Assembly (NCBI GenBank): GCA_041749015.1
Contig: JBGTCD010000064.1
Span: 124,001 to 188,000 of the forward strand
DNA length: 64,000 nt
Direction: 5' to 3'
Source: JBGTCD01 sp041749015
Lineage (GTDB): Bacteria > Bacteroidota > Bacteroidia > Cytophagales > Cyclobacteriaceae
Below are positions 36,280 through 45,455 of this stretch, one piece after another. Position 1 is the stretch's first letter. Every line of letters begins with the position of its first letter. Below the pieces are notes generated by a model, which was not told the DNA's origin, searched no databases, and saw nothing but the letters and a program-made list of their open reading frames with translations. Position numbers and translations under genes: made by a program.

Positions 36280-37034
36280 AAATTAGGTGAAAGCAGATAT
36301 TTGGAGTAGAAATCATCAATCACTTTAACAGCTTCAGTTGGCGTTTCTACGACGTTAAAAAGCTCGAGGTCCTCCTCATTGATGTTATTTTCTTCGGTTA
36401 GCAAGGTATCCTTTATCCAGTCGATAAGACCGCTCCAATAGCGCTTACCGACCAATACGATTGGAAACCTTCCGATCTTTTTGGTTTGGATGAGTGTAAG
36501 GGCCTCAAACATTTCATCAAGGGTACCGAATCCGCCAGGCATAACAATAAATCCCTGTGAGTATTTTACGAACATCACTTTTCGTACAAAGAAATAATCA
36601 AAAGTGATCAGCTTGTCCTGATCGATATAAATATTATTAAACTGCTCGAACGGCAAGATTATGTTTAGCCCAACGGATTTTCCCCGTTCACTTTTAGCAC
36701 CTTTATTACCCGCCTCCATGATGCCGGGACCCCCGCCGGTAATAACGCCATACCCATGGCGCACCAGCTTGGCTGCAATCTCTTCGGTCACTTTATAGTA
36801 GGGATGGTCGGCCTTGGTTCTTGCTGATCCAAATATAGAAACGCAAGGCCCGATTTTGGCAAGCTTTTCAAAGCCTTCTACAAACTCTGCCATCACCTTA
36901 AAAATGACCCAGCTATCAGAGCTTTTGATCTCATTCCAATCCTTGTCCTTAAAAGCCTGACGAATCTTCTTTTCTTCGTCCATATTATTAACGTTGGCTT
37001 TAGGGATTTTTCCTTCTTTTATCTTTTCTTCCAT
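36276..37034 (-). CDS. LOG family protein (TIGR00730)
   Basis: 252 residues. Nucleotide-binding Rossmann-type fold with VSIFGSART, GGGPGIMEAGNKGA (GGGPG at 100-104) and MPGGFGTLDEMFEAL (PGGFGTLDE at 166-174), the phosphoribohydrolase signature of the lysine-decarboxylase-like LOG family. Members release cytokinin-like bases from nucleotides or hydrolyse nucleotide monophosphates. The N-terminal 60 residues are charged and helical. It overlaps the transglycosylase gene by four bases. Confidence 0.93.
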   Translation of the reverse strand: MEEKIKEGKIPKANVNNMDEEKKIRQAFKDKDWNEIKSSDSWVIFKVMAEFVEGFEKLAKIGPCVSIFGSARTKADHPYYKVTEEIAAKLVRHGYGVITGGGPGIMEAGNKGAKSERGKSVGLNIILPFEQFNNIYIDQDKLITFDYFFVRKVMFVKYSQGFIVMPGGFGTLDEMFEALTLIQTKKIGRFPIVLVGKRYWSGLIDWIKDTLLTEENNINEEDLELFNVVETPTEAVKVIDDFYSKYLLSPNF

Positions 37035-37056
37035 GTTTATTTAATCTCTTTAAACA

Positions 37057-37971
37057 TTAATGCCTCAGCAAATCCTCCAATGCAGGGGAAAGCTCGGAAA
37101 AATTAAACTTAAATCCAGATTTTTGAATTTTTTCTGAGGATACCCGATTGCCTCCTAATACAATATTGCCCATTTCTCCGAAAACCAGCCTGATGGCAAA
37201 TCCAGGTACATTAGGCAAAAAAAGTGGTTTTTTTAATGTTTTGGCAGCTGCCCTCGTCAGTTCCTTATTAGTAACGGGATTAGGCGCTACGCCGTTGTAC
37301 GGGCCTATCAAATTTTCATTTTCCATGAGCCATATAAACATCCTGCACAAATCATCAATATGAATCCAACTCATATATTGCTTGCCACTGCCTAAAGCAG
37401 CTCCCAGGCCTAGTTTTATCGGCTTCAAAATTTGGGGTAGGGCCCCTCCATCAGGACTCAAAACAATGCCTATCCTTAATTGAGCGGTACGTACTCCAAG
37501 GGTTTCTGCCTCGCGGGAGGACTCTTCCCATTGCTGCGTCACATCGGCTAAAAAATCCTGCGCTGGGTGTGTTTCTTCCGTAACTAATGGATCACCCGTA
37601 TCAAAGCCGTAGATGCCAACGGCAGAGGCTGAGATTAATGATTTGGGTTTTTGTGAAGCATTCTGAATGGCTTCCCGAAGCAGCGCGGTAGATTCTATCC
37701 TGCTATCCAGAATCACCTGCTTTCTCTTTTTTGTCCAGCGTTTGTCAGCTACCCCCGCACCTGCCAAATTGATGATATGCGCCGTGTCTTTGATGGCTTC
37801 CTGCTCTATTTTTCCTAATGCAGGATCCCAGTAATGCACCCGTATATTAGGAATGGTGACCGGATTCCTGCTGAGGTAAGCCACCTTATAGCCTTTTTCC
37901 TGCAGCATAGTAGTGAGTCTGCTGCCAATCAGACCCGTACCACCGGATATCAATATTTTTTCGTTTGTCAT
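37057..37971 (-). CDS. TIGR01777 family SDR epimerase
   Basis: 304 residues. NAD(P)-binding extended SDR with GGTGLIGS at 10-17, and segments LINLAGAGVADKRW, SASAVGIYGFD, QLRIGIVLSPDGGAL and KQYMSWIHIDDLCRMF, all typical of TIGR01777 epimerases. The physiological substrate is unknown. It lies upstream of the LOG gene by 22 bases, so it belongs to the same run. A terminator (38052-38076) separates it from the lipoprotein gene. Confidence 0.93.
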   Translation of the reverse strand: MTNEKILISGGTGLIGSRLTTMLQEKGYKVAYLSRNPVTIPNIRVHYWDPALGKIEQEAIKDTAHIINLAGAGVADKRWTKKRKQVILDSRIESTALLREAIQNASQKPKSLISASAVGIYGFDTGDPLVTEETHPAQDFLADVTQQWEESSREAETLGVRTAQLRIGIVLSPDGGALPQILKPIKLGLGAALGSGKQYMSWIHIDDLCRMFIWLMENENLIGPYNGVAPNPVTNKELTRAAAKTLKKPLFLPNVPGFAIRLVFGEMGNIVLGGNRVSSEKIQKSGFKFNFSELSPALEDLLRH

Positions 37972-38051
37972 CTGGGTTGGTTATTACAGACTCTTACGAA
38001 CCCTTATTGTCAAAAAAGGTTTCAAGGTTTTTTCAATATAAGAATAAAAAT

Positions 38052-38076
38052 AAAAAAGCCGGAATCTCTTCCGGCT
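38052..38076 (-). terminator. minus-strand rho-independent terminator after the small lipoprotein gene
   Basis: On the minus strand: stem AGCCGGAA / TTCCGGCT, a 4-base loop, then six U residues. It follows the lipoprotein gene stop at 38113 by 36 bases and closes that transcript before the epimerase gene. Confidence 0.82.
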
Positions 38077-38112
38077 GATTTGATTTTGATAAAAATTGAA
38101 TTTACAAAAAAT

Positions 38113-38676
38113 TCATTCCAATTTCTCGTAGGTCCATTCCTTCGTCTCTTTATCATATCTTACTCTCTCATCAGGAAATTCTATAAATGATTTATTCAGA
38201 AAATACCTGTCAACATTTTTATAGTACATCAGGTCATCCCATAAATACGTTCCCTTTTCTTTAATCTCTTCGACAGACATCATGGGGGTGTTAAAAATCT
38301 CCTCAAAATCCAAAAGGTTAAAATCCTGATCCACCTTATATTTTCCACCAACTCCTCTTTTATGACCATGTGCATTTCTTGCGGGCCTGATCATATAAAA
38401 ATAATGGGTGCTATCGCTCGGGTCTATATAGTAATTTAAGAATTCGAAATCCTTAATAATTTTCACATATAAGTGCCGATACTCATTATAATGCTTTCTT
38501 TCTTTAGGTACACCTCTTGGCACTTTGTAGATATAGGTAACAATGTTGGTTAAAATGGTGTCCTGAGCTTCCTGTTCGTAGTAGGTAGCAATATCGTACT
38601 TCGAATTGGAGTTACATGAAATTAACCCTATAAACAGATAGGTGCCAAGAAGAAGGGAAGTGATACTGTTTTTCAT
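38113..38676 (-). CDS. hypothetical lipoprotein
   Basis: 187 residues. The lipoprotein signal ends in GLISC (Cys21). The mature part is rich in Tyr, Asp and Glu with no recognised domain. It stands between two terminators: the upstream hairpin's U-run (38677-38684) touches its start codon, and another terminator lies 36 bases after its stop. Its expression therefore depends on read-through or on a promoter inside the hairpin. Function unknown. Confidence 0.8.
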   Translation of the reverse strand: MKNSITSLLLGTYLFIGLISCNSNSKYDIATYYEQEAQDTILTNIVTYIYKVPRGVPKERKHYNEYRHLYVKIIKDFEFLNYYIDPSDSTHYFYMIRPARNAHGHKRGVGGKYKVDQDFNLLDFEEIFNTPMMSVEEIKEKGTYLWDDLMYYKNVDRYFLNKSFIEFPDERVRYDKETKEWTYEKLE

Positions 38677-38713
38677 AAAAAAAATACCGGCCGGTATTTT
38701 TACCGGCCGGTAT
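38677..38713 (-). terminator. large CCGG-palindrome terminator abutting the lipoprotein start
   Basis: Two identical self-complementary copies of TACCGGCCGGTA (38685-38696 and 38701-38712) with TTTT between. Copy 1 pairs with copy 2 as a 12-base stem (13 with the flanking pair), and the minus-strand product is followed by eight U residues that abut the AUG of the small lipoprotein gene. Each copy can also fold by itself. It ends the TonB-receptor/lipoprotein transcript; read-through may feed the downstream gene. Confidence 0.75.
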
Positions 38714-38728
38714 ATTACATGGATCTAA

Positions 38729-40732
38729 TTAGTTAATAAAGCCGTAGTCTTCGTTTGCATTGAAGTTGGACCAACCTGCGGTCCAGTCACCTGATGTGCC
38801 AAATGCACCGGCATAAGGAACCTCCTCATAGCTACCAAACCAATCGCTCTTTTCATGAAGAGTTAATAAAGGTACGTTATCCCAGCTTGCAGCGGTTGCC
38901 AAAAGGCTTCCCGCAGAAATGGTGAAGGTAGGTGTTCCTAAATCAAACAAATTCGCGTTAAGTCCGGTCTCATCCCAGGCTCCTACAAAAGTATTACCAT
39001 ATACTGCGGTATTGAACCATGCAATGGCATCAAATGAGGCCTGATTCCATCTAATTGAATGGCCTCTTGGCTCCGAACCAGGATGGTTTCCACGTGCATT
39101 TCCAGATCCATCCAAAAATGGCAATCCACTAGCCTCAAGGTCAGGATAGCTGGCTGAATTAAGCGCGCTTTGGTGATCTAATGCTCTGTCAGGATTATAC
39201 GCCTTACCAAAACCATTTCCACCCCAGCCTCTTACACCGGCAAGAACTACATTTCTTAATTGAAGTTCATTAGCTACGGCAGCATCGGTTGATCCTGAAC
39301 CATCGATATAAATTCCCATAGGATAACCAGTGATTACAGAATTATAAATACTGATTCTGCTGGCTCTTCTTAACTGAGCACCATGCTGAAATTCTCCCGC
39401 AATGGAAGTTTCTCGGGTTCCTTTAGGTCCAATAATGGTGATGTTAGAAAAAACAGTAGAGGTACGTGGATTCCTAGGCTCACTTTGTCCATTATTGTCT
39501 ACCTCAAATCCATTAGAACCAGATTGGTCGGCATCCTTGTCTCCACGAATACCAATTCCAAACTGCACGTTGCCACTATGGCCTAAATCAACATCAAAAT
39601 CATCATCAAGTCCATGGTAAGCGACTAGATAACGACCATCAACAGTTCCTCCAAACCACTCGAATTGATCATCCAATCCCCAAGCAGCCTGTACATACTC
39701 GATTTGAGTACCATTACCAACACTACCCATCGTAAGGGTGTTAACTTCTTCATTTGGATTGATAGGAATACCAGCCCATTCTATCCTCACATACCTCAAT
39801 ATACCTGAGTTATCATCATCGTTATCACCACCATGCCATGCACCATAACCGCCTTCAAGCTGTACATTAGGCCCTTCATTATTAGTAGCCCTGCCACAGA
39901 TCACCACACCACCCCAGTCACCAGGAACTCTTGTTCCTGGAGTCCTGGTAGAGGTAAATACGATTGGCTCATCTACTGTACCTTCGGCCATTATTTTACC
40001 GCCACGTTGGATTACCAATGTGCCTTTAGAAGCAAGGTCGCCAAATATTACAGTTCCAGGCTCTATGGTTAATACGCCTGAGGTGGTGCCATCATCATTT
40101 TGAGGAGATCCTGTTGGAACTGGTCCAACCCTTACAAAGCTTATCAACACATAATGTTTGTCCTTTGTGAATGTAGTATTTGCGGGAATATAAGTACCTT
40201 CTATTCCACCCACAGCAACCCCAGGGATGTGTTCATCAAAACCTGATAGCATAGAAACGCCACCCACCTGAACTCTTGCTTTAGGAGGCTCAGCACTCAC
40301 TGTTACAGTAAAAGGACTTGAGGTAGTAGTCTGACCTGCTGCATCCGTAGCTAAAAAGGTAAAATTGACGGTACTACCTGGATTAAGGTTTCCTTCAATA
40401 GTATATGCCAAATCATAAGTGGCAGTGATACCTGATAAGCTAACATCAGGAAAATTACTATCAGGAGCACCATTCTTCAAAATCTTCAAATTGCTCAAAC
40501 CTGCCGGTCCGGCAATGGTAACCTGAGTCCCTACTTCTGCTCCTACCACATTAGCCGCAGCAGATGGGGTAAATGAGATTGTTGGGGCAGCTCCGGTAGG
40601 GCCTCCCTCATCATCATCGCCACATCCCGCTACCATAACGATCCCGGCAACGAAAATAATACTAAGGAAATGACTTCCTATGGACCGCAAATTCCTTGCT
40701 ATCCACCATTTACTAAATCTTGTTTTTTTCAT
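38729..40732 (-). CDS. large surface lipoprotein (Ig-like plus beta-helix) paired with a TonB receptor
   Basis: 667 residues. A lipoprotein signal ends in MVAGC (Cys37), followed by an Asp-rich tract (DDDE), an Ig/PKD-like domain with PTISFTPSAAANVVG (about 45-145), and an Asp/Gly-rich right-handed beta-helix-like body (from about 160) containing PGTVIFGDLASKGTLVIQRG and GDWGGVVICGRA. The acidic motifs HGLDDDFDVD suggest metal binding. The C-terminus lacks a T9SS tail. It is transcribed directly after the TonB receptor gene (47 bases), so it is probably its surface partner for substrate binding. Function otherwise unknown. Confidence 0.8.
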   Translation of the reverse strand: MKKTRFSKWWIARNLRSIGSHFLSIIFVAGIVMVAGCGDDDEGGPTGAAPTISFTPSAAANVVGAEVGTQVTIAGPAGLSNLKILKNGAPDSNFPDVSLSGITATYDLAYTIEGNLNPGSTVNFTFLATDAAGQTTTSSPFTVTVSAEPPKARVQVGGVSMLSGFDEHIPGVAVGGIEGTYIPANTTFTKDKHYVLISFVRVGPVPTGSPQNDDGTTSGVLTIEPGTVIFGDLASKGTLVIQRGGKIMAEGTVDEPIVFTSTRTPGTRVPGDWGGVVICGRATNNEGPNVQLEGGYGAWHGGDNDDDNSGILRYVRIEWAGIPINPNEEVNTLTMGSVGNGTQIEYVQAAWGLDDQFEWFGGTVDGRYLVAYHGLDDDFDVDLGHSGNVQFGIGIRGDKDADQSGSNGFEVDNNGQSEPRNPRTSTVFSNITIIGPKGTRETSIAGEFQHGAQLRRASRISIYNSVITGYPMGIYIDGSGSTDAAVANELQLRNVVLAGVRGWGGNGFGKAYNPDRALDHQSALNSASYPDLEASGLPFLDGSGNARGNHPGSEPRGHSIRWNQASFDAIAWFNTAVYGNTFVGAWDETGLNANLFDLGTPTFTISAGSLLATAASWDNVPLLTLHEKSDWFGSYEEVPYAGAFGTSGDWTAGWSNFNANEDYGFIN

Positions 40733-40779
40733 AATCTTGATTTTTGGTTTTTATTGTTTATGGTTTTTATTGTTGTTTC

Positions 40780-43605
40780 TTATTTTAATACATAAGTCAA
40801 TCCCAGAGAGTAAGAAGTGCCTGGCCTGTATCTTCTAAATACCTGATCATTTTTTCTACTAAAAATTCCATCTTCATTCCCGTCCTGGAGCAAAAGAAAT
40901 TCCTGATTAAGCAAATCCTTGATGCCAAATTTCAATGCAAGTCTTTTGGTAATCCCTTTGCGTATGCTTAAATCAATTACGTTCCTGGGCATTTCATAAG
41001 TATCAGGGATGGCTCCGGCACCTACCAGGAGTATCCGCTTCCCAATCACATTATACAATAGGTTAACCTGTAGGTTTCTGATGATATCATCATAAAATAT
41101 CCCCGTATTGATAATGTAATTCGATTGGCCTTGTAGTGGTCTGTCTTTTGCCCTTAATAACTCTGAAAGCTCCTCCCCAAGGGTTATTTCGCTATCGATG
41201 TATGAAAAATTGGCCAATACGCTCAATCTGCTCAAAAAAACAGAATTAGAAATGCCTGCCAGAGACTTTCTGACATCTACCTCGAATCCCATGGTATAGG
41301 CACTTTCTGTATTCCTGTATAAAAAGGTGGTCTGCTCACTACCAAAGTTCCCAAAAAGTGATTCAATGGGGTTGGTAAAATCTTTATAAAATAATGCAAA
41401 TGAAACCGTTTCGGTAAGACTGGGATACCATTCCCATCGTAAATCAAAATTATCAATCTCGCTGTTTTGCAGAAATTCATACCCGGTAACGGTAGCATCA
41501 AAAATAAAATTATAAAATCCGAAAGGTGCTATTTCTCTGAATTCAGGTCTGTTAACCGTCTTTCCATAGACTCCCTTGACCACCATCTTATTTGAAATGT
41601 TATAGGCCAAAGTAACCGAAGGCAGCCAAATGGCCTGGGGTATGCTTACCGGCTGCATTGGAGGCGTTGGAGACCCTTCTGTGAATCTATCAGGGCTTCT
41701 TAGCTGCTGAAGGTTATCTTCATACCTTACACCTCCAAATAAATTAAACCTCCAAATTGGTATATTAGCAGAAATATAATAGGCCCGTAACCTGTTGGTT
41801 GCGTTAAAAAAATTGCTTACAGAAAAATTCTCTCCCAATGCAATTCCGCTCTCTGAATTAATGTTCTCCGGCTGGAAAACTTCATCTATTTCCAGTGCAG
41901 TAAGTTCACTGGTAAAACTCATCCCCCTTCTGAAACCCAGGTTTCTTGCTGAAAAATTTCTATCCCTATCTTCAAAATATATTCCTGCTTTTAAAACTGG
42001 TTTAAAATCTACTTCCTTATTTTTATTGATGGTTTGTTCAATGTTAAATGCCGCGGTTATCATATCCTCCCGCATGGAAGAATAAAATTTTCCCAGAAAA
42101 TCCGGAGACTGGCCCGCAGGTATTAAAAGGGTAGATTCTCTGGTTTCAATGTCCACCACATTTCTCCTATATCTCCTATAGTCGGGCAATTCATTAAAAG
42201 ACAGCCCGTATCCACCTATCCATTCGATCTTTGTAGCATCATTAAAAAATTTATGGGAGCCTACAAGCTGTCCAGAATAAATGCCGCGGTATTCGTTAAA
42301 AAAAGCAAAATTATCCTGAGTGAAACTCTGAGCAAACTGATCACCGTAACGGTCTATAAAATCGTGGGTGGTAAGCTGATTATATAAATTCTTGAATTCA
42401 AAAATATTATTATCATCTAATCTAAAAGCCCAGTTATGCACCAATCCTGACATGATTTCCTGAGAATATTCCATGTCATCAAATTGGAATCTCGGCCTGG
42501 AGATGTTCTCATCAAAATTAAAAGCCTCAAATGAAGCATTGCGCACATTAAAGACCGTCTTGGTATTAGAATATTGAATACTGGTGATATTTCCAATTTG
42601 ACTACCCTTTTTCCCTAAGTTTTTTCTAAAACTATTCGTAACGGAGACCTTATAATCTAATCCTGAATTATATCCCTGTTCCTTCCAGTTATTGGGCAAG
42701 GACCTTCCTGCCTGGTCTACTATTGCCTGAGGTTGGCCCACTAAATTTTCTGGGAAGTCTGCGGGTAGATCATTGGCCCCATCATTAAACCCTGTCCAGT
42801 GCCAATCTCTCCTACTTTCTGCCCGAAAATTTCGCAAAGAACTTCCTGAACGGAAACCAGTGGAAATATCTAAAACCGTTTCATTTTCTTCCGGAATACT
42901 TTTGGTAAATATTTTAACGGCCCCTCCTGAAAAATCTCCTGGCAAATCCGGTGCAGGAGTTTTATAAATCAGTATCTGGTCAATTACATTACTGGGAATT
43001 ACATCAAATGAAAAAGACCTTACGTCTTGCTCCATACTGGGGATATTAGAATTATGCAGCAGCGTAGTATTATACCGCTCACTTAATCCCCGAATCACGA
43101 TAAATCTATCTTGTACTACGGTTATACCCGGAATTCTTTTGACCACCTGAGAAACATCGCTATCCAGTGTCCTTTTGATGGTTTCCGCTGACAAACCACT
43201 CACGATCTGCATGCTTTCCTTGATGGTTTTGAGCACCGCTACATCATTGGCCGTTTCCCTAACCGCAGTAATTGTCACCATTTCCAACTGCCCAAAATCT
43301 TCTTCAAGCGAAATATCCAAGGTAATGGTCCTACCCTCCTGAACCACCACGGGGATTAATTTCGTAGTATATCCTACAAAGGAAATCGTTAAGTTATGGC
43401 TGCCTGGTTCCACATTGCTAATTATGAATTTGCCATCAATATCAGTGGGGGCTCCCTTGGTGGTGCCCTCAATGACTACATTGGCACCGATGACGGATTC
43501 TCCGGTACCCTGGTCTAGTACGGTTCCGGATATGGTTCCTGATTGGGCAAAGAGGCTGAATTGAATTCCTGAAAAGAGGAGAATAAACGAAAACTTCTTA
43601 AACAT
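40780..43605 (-). CDS. TonB-dependent receptor with carboxypeptidase-like domain
   Basis: 941 residues from the ATG at 43605; a TTG one codon upstream gives a longer but less likely start. A signal peptide (about 1-20) is followed by a carboxypeptidase-regulatory-like domain (about 25-105; GTISGTVLDQGTGE), a plug domain with VVQDRFIVIRGLSERYN, and an outer-membrane barrel ending in YSLGLTYVLK. It imports an unknown ligand. Upstream sequence carries a PhoB-type direct repeat (43693-43709), suggesting phosphate regulation. The downstream lipoprotein is its probable partner. Confidence 0.92.
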   Translation of the reverse strand: MFKKFSFILLFSGIQFSLFAQSGTISGTVLDQGTGESVIGANVVIEGTTKGAPTDIDGKFIISNVEPGSHNLTISFVGYTTKLIPVVVQEGRTITLDISLEEDFGQLEMVTITAVRETANDVAVLKTIKESMQIVSGLSAETIKRTLDSDVSQVVKRIPGITVVQDRFIVIRGLSERYNTTLLHNSNIPSMEQDVRSFSFDVIPSNVIDQILIYKTPAPDLPGDFSGGAVKIFTKSIPEENETVLDISTGFRSGSSLRNFRAESRRDWHWTGFNDGANDLPADFPENLVGQPQAIVDQAGRSLPNNWKEQGYNSGLDYKVSVTNSFRKNLGKKGSQIGNITSIQYSNTKTVFNVRNASFEAFNFDENISRPRFQFDDMEYSQEIMSGLVHNWAFRLDDNNIFEFKNLYNQLTTHDFIDRYGDQFAQSFTQDNFAFFNEYRGIYSGQLVGSHKFFNDATKIEWIGGYGLSFNELPDYRRYRRNVVDIETRESTLLIPAGQSPDFLGKFYSSMREDMITAAFNIEQTINKNKEVDFKPVLKAGIYFEDRDRNFSARNLGFRRGMSFTSELTALEIDEVFQPENINSESGIALGENFSVSNFFNATNRLRAYYISANIPIWRFNLFGGVRYEDNLQQLRSPDRFTEGSPTPPMQPVSIPQAIWLPSVTLAYNISNKMVVKGVYGKTVNRPEFREIAPFGFYNFIFDATVTGYEFLQNSEIDNFDLRWEWYPSLTETVSFALFYKDFTNPIESLFGNFGSEQTTFLYRNTESAYTMGFEVDVRKSLAGISNSVFLSRLSVLANFSYIDSEITLGEELSELLRAKDRPLQGQSNYIINTGIFYDDIIRNLQVNLLYNVIGKRILLVGAGAIPDTYEMPRNVIDLSIRKGITKRLALKFGIKDLLNQEFLLLQDGNEDGIFSRKNDQVFRRYRPGTSYSLGLTYVLK

Positions 43606-43692
43606 CAAATTTAACTTTGATGCAAAGGTGAGGAAACACCGTTAACTCATGGCTTCATCACTGTTATGAATTTGTGAATAGAATAGGGGCTA

Positions 43693-43709
43693 TGTTAAGA
43701 TAATGTTAA
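43693..43709 (-). promoter_or_regulatory. PHO-box-like repeat upstream of the TonB receptor
   Basis: On the minus strand: TTAACA, five bases, TTAACA (11-base repeat), identical to the PhoP box consensus of Bacillus and similar to PhoB-type boxes. On the plus strand it reads TGTTAA at 43693 and 43704. A degenerate third copy is at 43715. It lies 84-100 bases upstream of the receptor start, followed by a weak TATTCT -10-like element. A candidate activation site for phosphate starvation. Confidence 0.5.
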
Positions 43710-43763
43710 GAAAGTCTTATCGAAACTTTACTTTTCAAAAATACTTTCTTGTTAATCAGCAGT

Positions 43764-44756
43764 TTACCTGTTGACTGGAATTTTGTTTAGGATCGATTTT
43801 ACCACACTTTTAGTGCTGATGTTGTCCGCTTCAGCTTCATAGTTAAGGATGATCCTGTGGTGCATTACATCTACTGCCACTTCCTTGACATCTTCAGGCA
43901 AAACATAGTCTCTGCCATCCAGATAAGCCACCGCCCTGGATGCAAGATTTAGGTTGATACTGGCCCTGGGTGAGGCACCAAACTGTATATATTCTGCCTC
44001 CTCTTCAAGACCATATTTTAAAGGCTCCCGGGTTGCAAAAACTAATTCAATGATGTATTGCTCCAAGGAGGGGGAGATCATTACATTATTGATTTCCTCG
44101 CGGATGGCAAAAATATCCTCCTTAGTGAGGATCGCCTGTACATTACCTTCAAATTTCATGTTGGACATCCGGCGCATCACCTCCAGCTCCTGCTCCTTGG
44201 TAGGGTAGGTCACAAATACTTTCATCATGAACCGGTCGACCTGGGCTTCGGGCAAGGGGTAGGTGCCTTCCTGATCTACCGGGTTTTGGGTAGCCAGTAC
44301 CAGAAACGGCCGGTCCAGCGGGTAGGTAGTCTCTCCTATGGTGACTTGTTTTTCCTGCATGGACTCAAGAAGTGCCGATTGTACTTTGGCTGGGGACCGG
44401 TTGATCTCATCTGCAAGGATGATATTGGAGAAAATGGGGCCTTTTTTTACTTCAAAATTGCCCTTCTTCTGGTTATAGATCATGGTACCCACCAGGTCAG
44501 CGGGTAAGAGGTCTGGTGTAAACTGAATCCTCTGAAAATCAAGGTGAAGGGCTCTGGCAAGCGTACTTACTGTCAGGGTCTTGGCCAGACCAGGCACACC
44601 TTCCAATAAAATATGTCCCTGGGTGAACAATCCAATCAAAAGGCGGTTGACCATGTATTCTTGTCCTACAACCACTTTGTTGACTTCTGAGAATACCTGC
44701 CTGATCTTTTCCTGATATTGGCTTTCTTGCTTTTGCGCTACACCTTCTTCTTCCAT
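43764..44756 (-). CDS. MoxR-family AAA ATPase
   Basis: 330 residues. AAA_3 domain with Walker A GVPGLAKT at 53-60 and Walker B IILADEINR at 112-120, plus the PAKVQSALLESMQEKQVT segment. MoxR proteins are chaperone-like and usually work with a DUF58/VWA protein encoded next to them; none is present here (next gene is the TonB receptor, 158 bases on). It may act with distant partners. A promoter match (44814-44845) lies upstream. Confidence 0.95.
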   Translation of the reverse strand: MEEEGVAQKQESQYQEKIRQVFSEVNKVVVGQEYMVNRLLIGLFTQGHILLEGVPGLAKTLTVSTLARALHLDFQRIQFTPDLLPADLVGTMIYNQKKGNFEVKKGPIFSNIILADEINRSPAKVQSALLESMQEKQVTIGETTYPLDRPFLVLATQNPVDQEGTYPLPEAQVDRFMMKVFVTYPTKEQELEVMRRMSNMKFEGNVQAILTKEDIFAIREEINNVMISPSLEQYIIELVFATREPLKYGLEEEAEYIQFGASPRASINLNLASRAVAYLDGRDYVLPEDVKEVAVDVMHHRIILNYEAEADNISTKSVVKSILNKIPVNR

Positions 44757-44813
44757 AATCCCTTAATTGCAGTTTTGTTTAATACTTAAATCGTAGTTTT
44801 ATCAATAGGGTTG

Positions 44814-44845
44814 CAAAGTTAATAGAATTGATGAAAATGATTAAA
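44814..44845 (-). promoter_or_regulatory. probable Bacteroidota promoter for the MoxR gene
   Basis: Minus strand: TTTA, 20 bases, TAACTTTG. The -7 element matches TAnnTTTG exactly and the -33 differs from TTTG by one base, with the usual spacing. A start about 50 bases upstream of the MoxR ATG would follow. The -33 overlaps the pncA stop. Confidence 0.5.
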
Positions 44846-45437
44846 CCCTTATTACACGAGCTCCTAAAGAGGCCATCTCTTTTTTTGCCTTTTCATAATC
44901 TCCTGCGTTGAGAGGCATGGAGGCATTTTCTAGAAAGATCACTTTAAACTTTTCTTTCAAAGCATCCCTCAAAGTGAAGTAAACACAAATATCGCCTGCC
45001 AGGCCGCAAAAATAAAGGTCATCGGCCCCTTTTTCTCTCAGATATCCAGCCAGGCCTGTGCTTTTAAGCCTGCCATTATCATAAAATCCGCTGTAGCTGT
45101 CAATTTCGATATCCATGCCCTTTCTGAAAATAGCCGCCACTGAGTTCATGTCAAGATCAGGATGAAAATCCGCCCCCGGGGTGCCTTGTACACAATGGCC
45201 AGGCCATAGGGTCTGTTGGAGGCCATGAAGGTTGATGACTTCAAAAGGCTTTTTGCCCTCATGACTTGAAGCAAAGCTCTTATGGCCTGCCGGATGCCAG
45301 TCCTGGGTGGCTACCACCAGGTCAAAATCGGGAATGATCCTATTGATATCCGGCACAATTTTATCACCTTCAGGCACTGCTAAAGCACCTCCGGGCATAA
45401 AATCATTTTGTACGTCTACTATGATTAATGTTTTCAT
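44841..45437 (-). CDS. pncA: nicotinamidase
   Basis: Converts nicotinamide to nicotinate for NAD salvage. From the ATG at 45437 it has 198 residues and begins MKTLIIVDVQNDF (catalytic Asp8); upstream in-frame ATGs at 45455 and 45449 would extend it by four to six residues. The metal-site region TQDWHPAGHKSFASSH and the Cys of GLAGDICVYFT complete the active site, so it looks functional. It follows pncB by 18 bases on the same strand, so both form one NAD salvage unit. Confidence 0.94.
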   Translation of the reverse strand: MKTLIIVDVQNDFMPGGALAVPEGDKIVPDINRIIPDFDLVVATQDWHPAGHKSFASSHEGKKPFEVINLHGLQQTLWPGHCVQGTPGADFHPDLDMNSVAAIFRKGMDIEIDSYSGFYDNGRLKSTGLAGYLREKGADDLYFCGLAGDICVYFTLRDALKEKFKVIFLENASMPLNAGDYEKAKKEMASLGARVIRV

Positions 45438-45455
45438 GTGCTTTTTCATTCTCAT

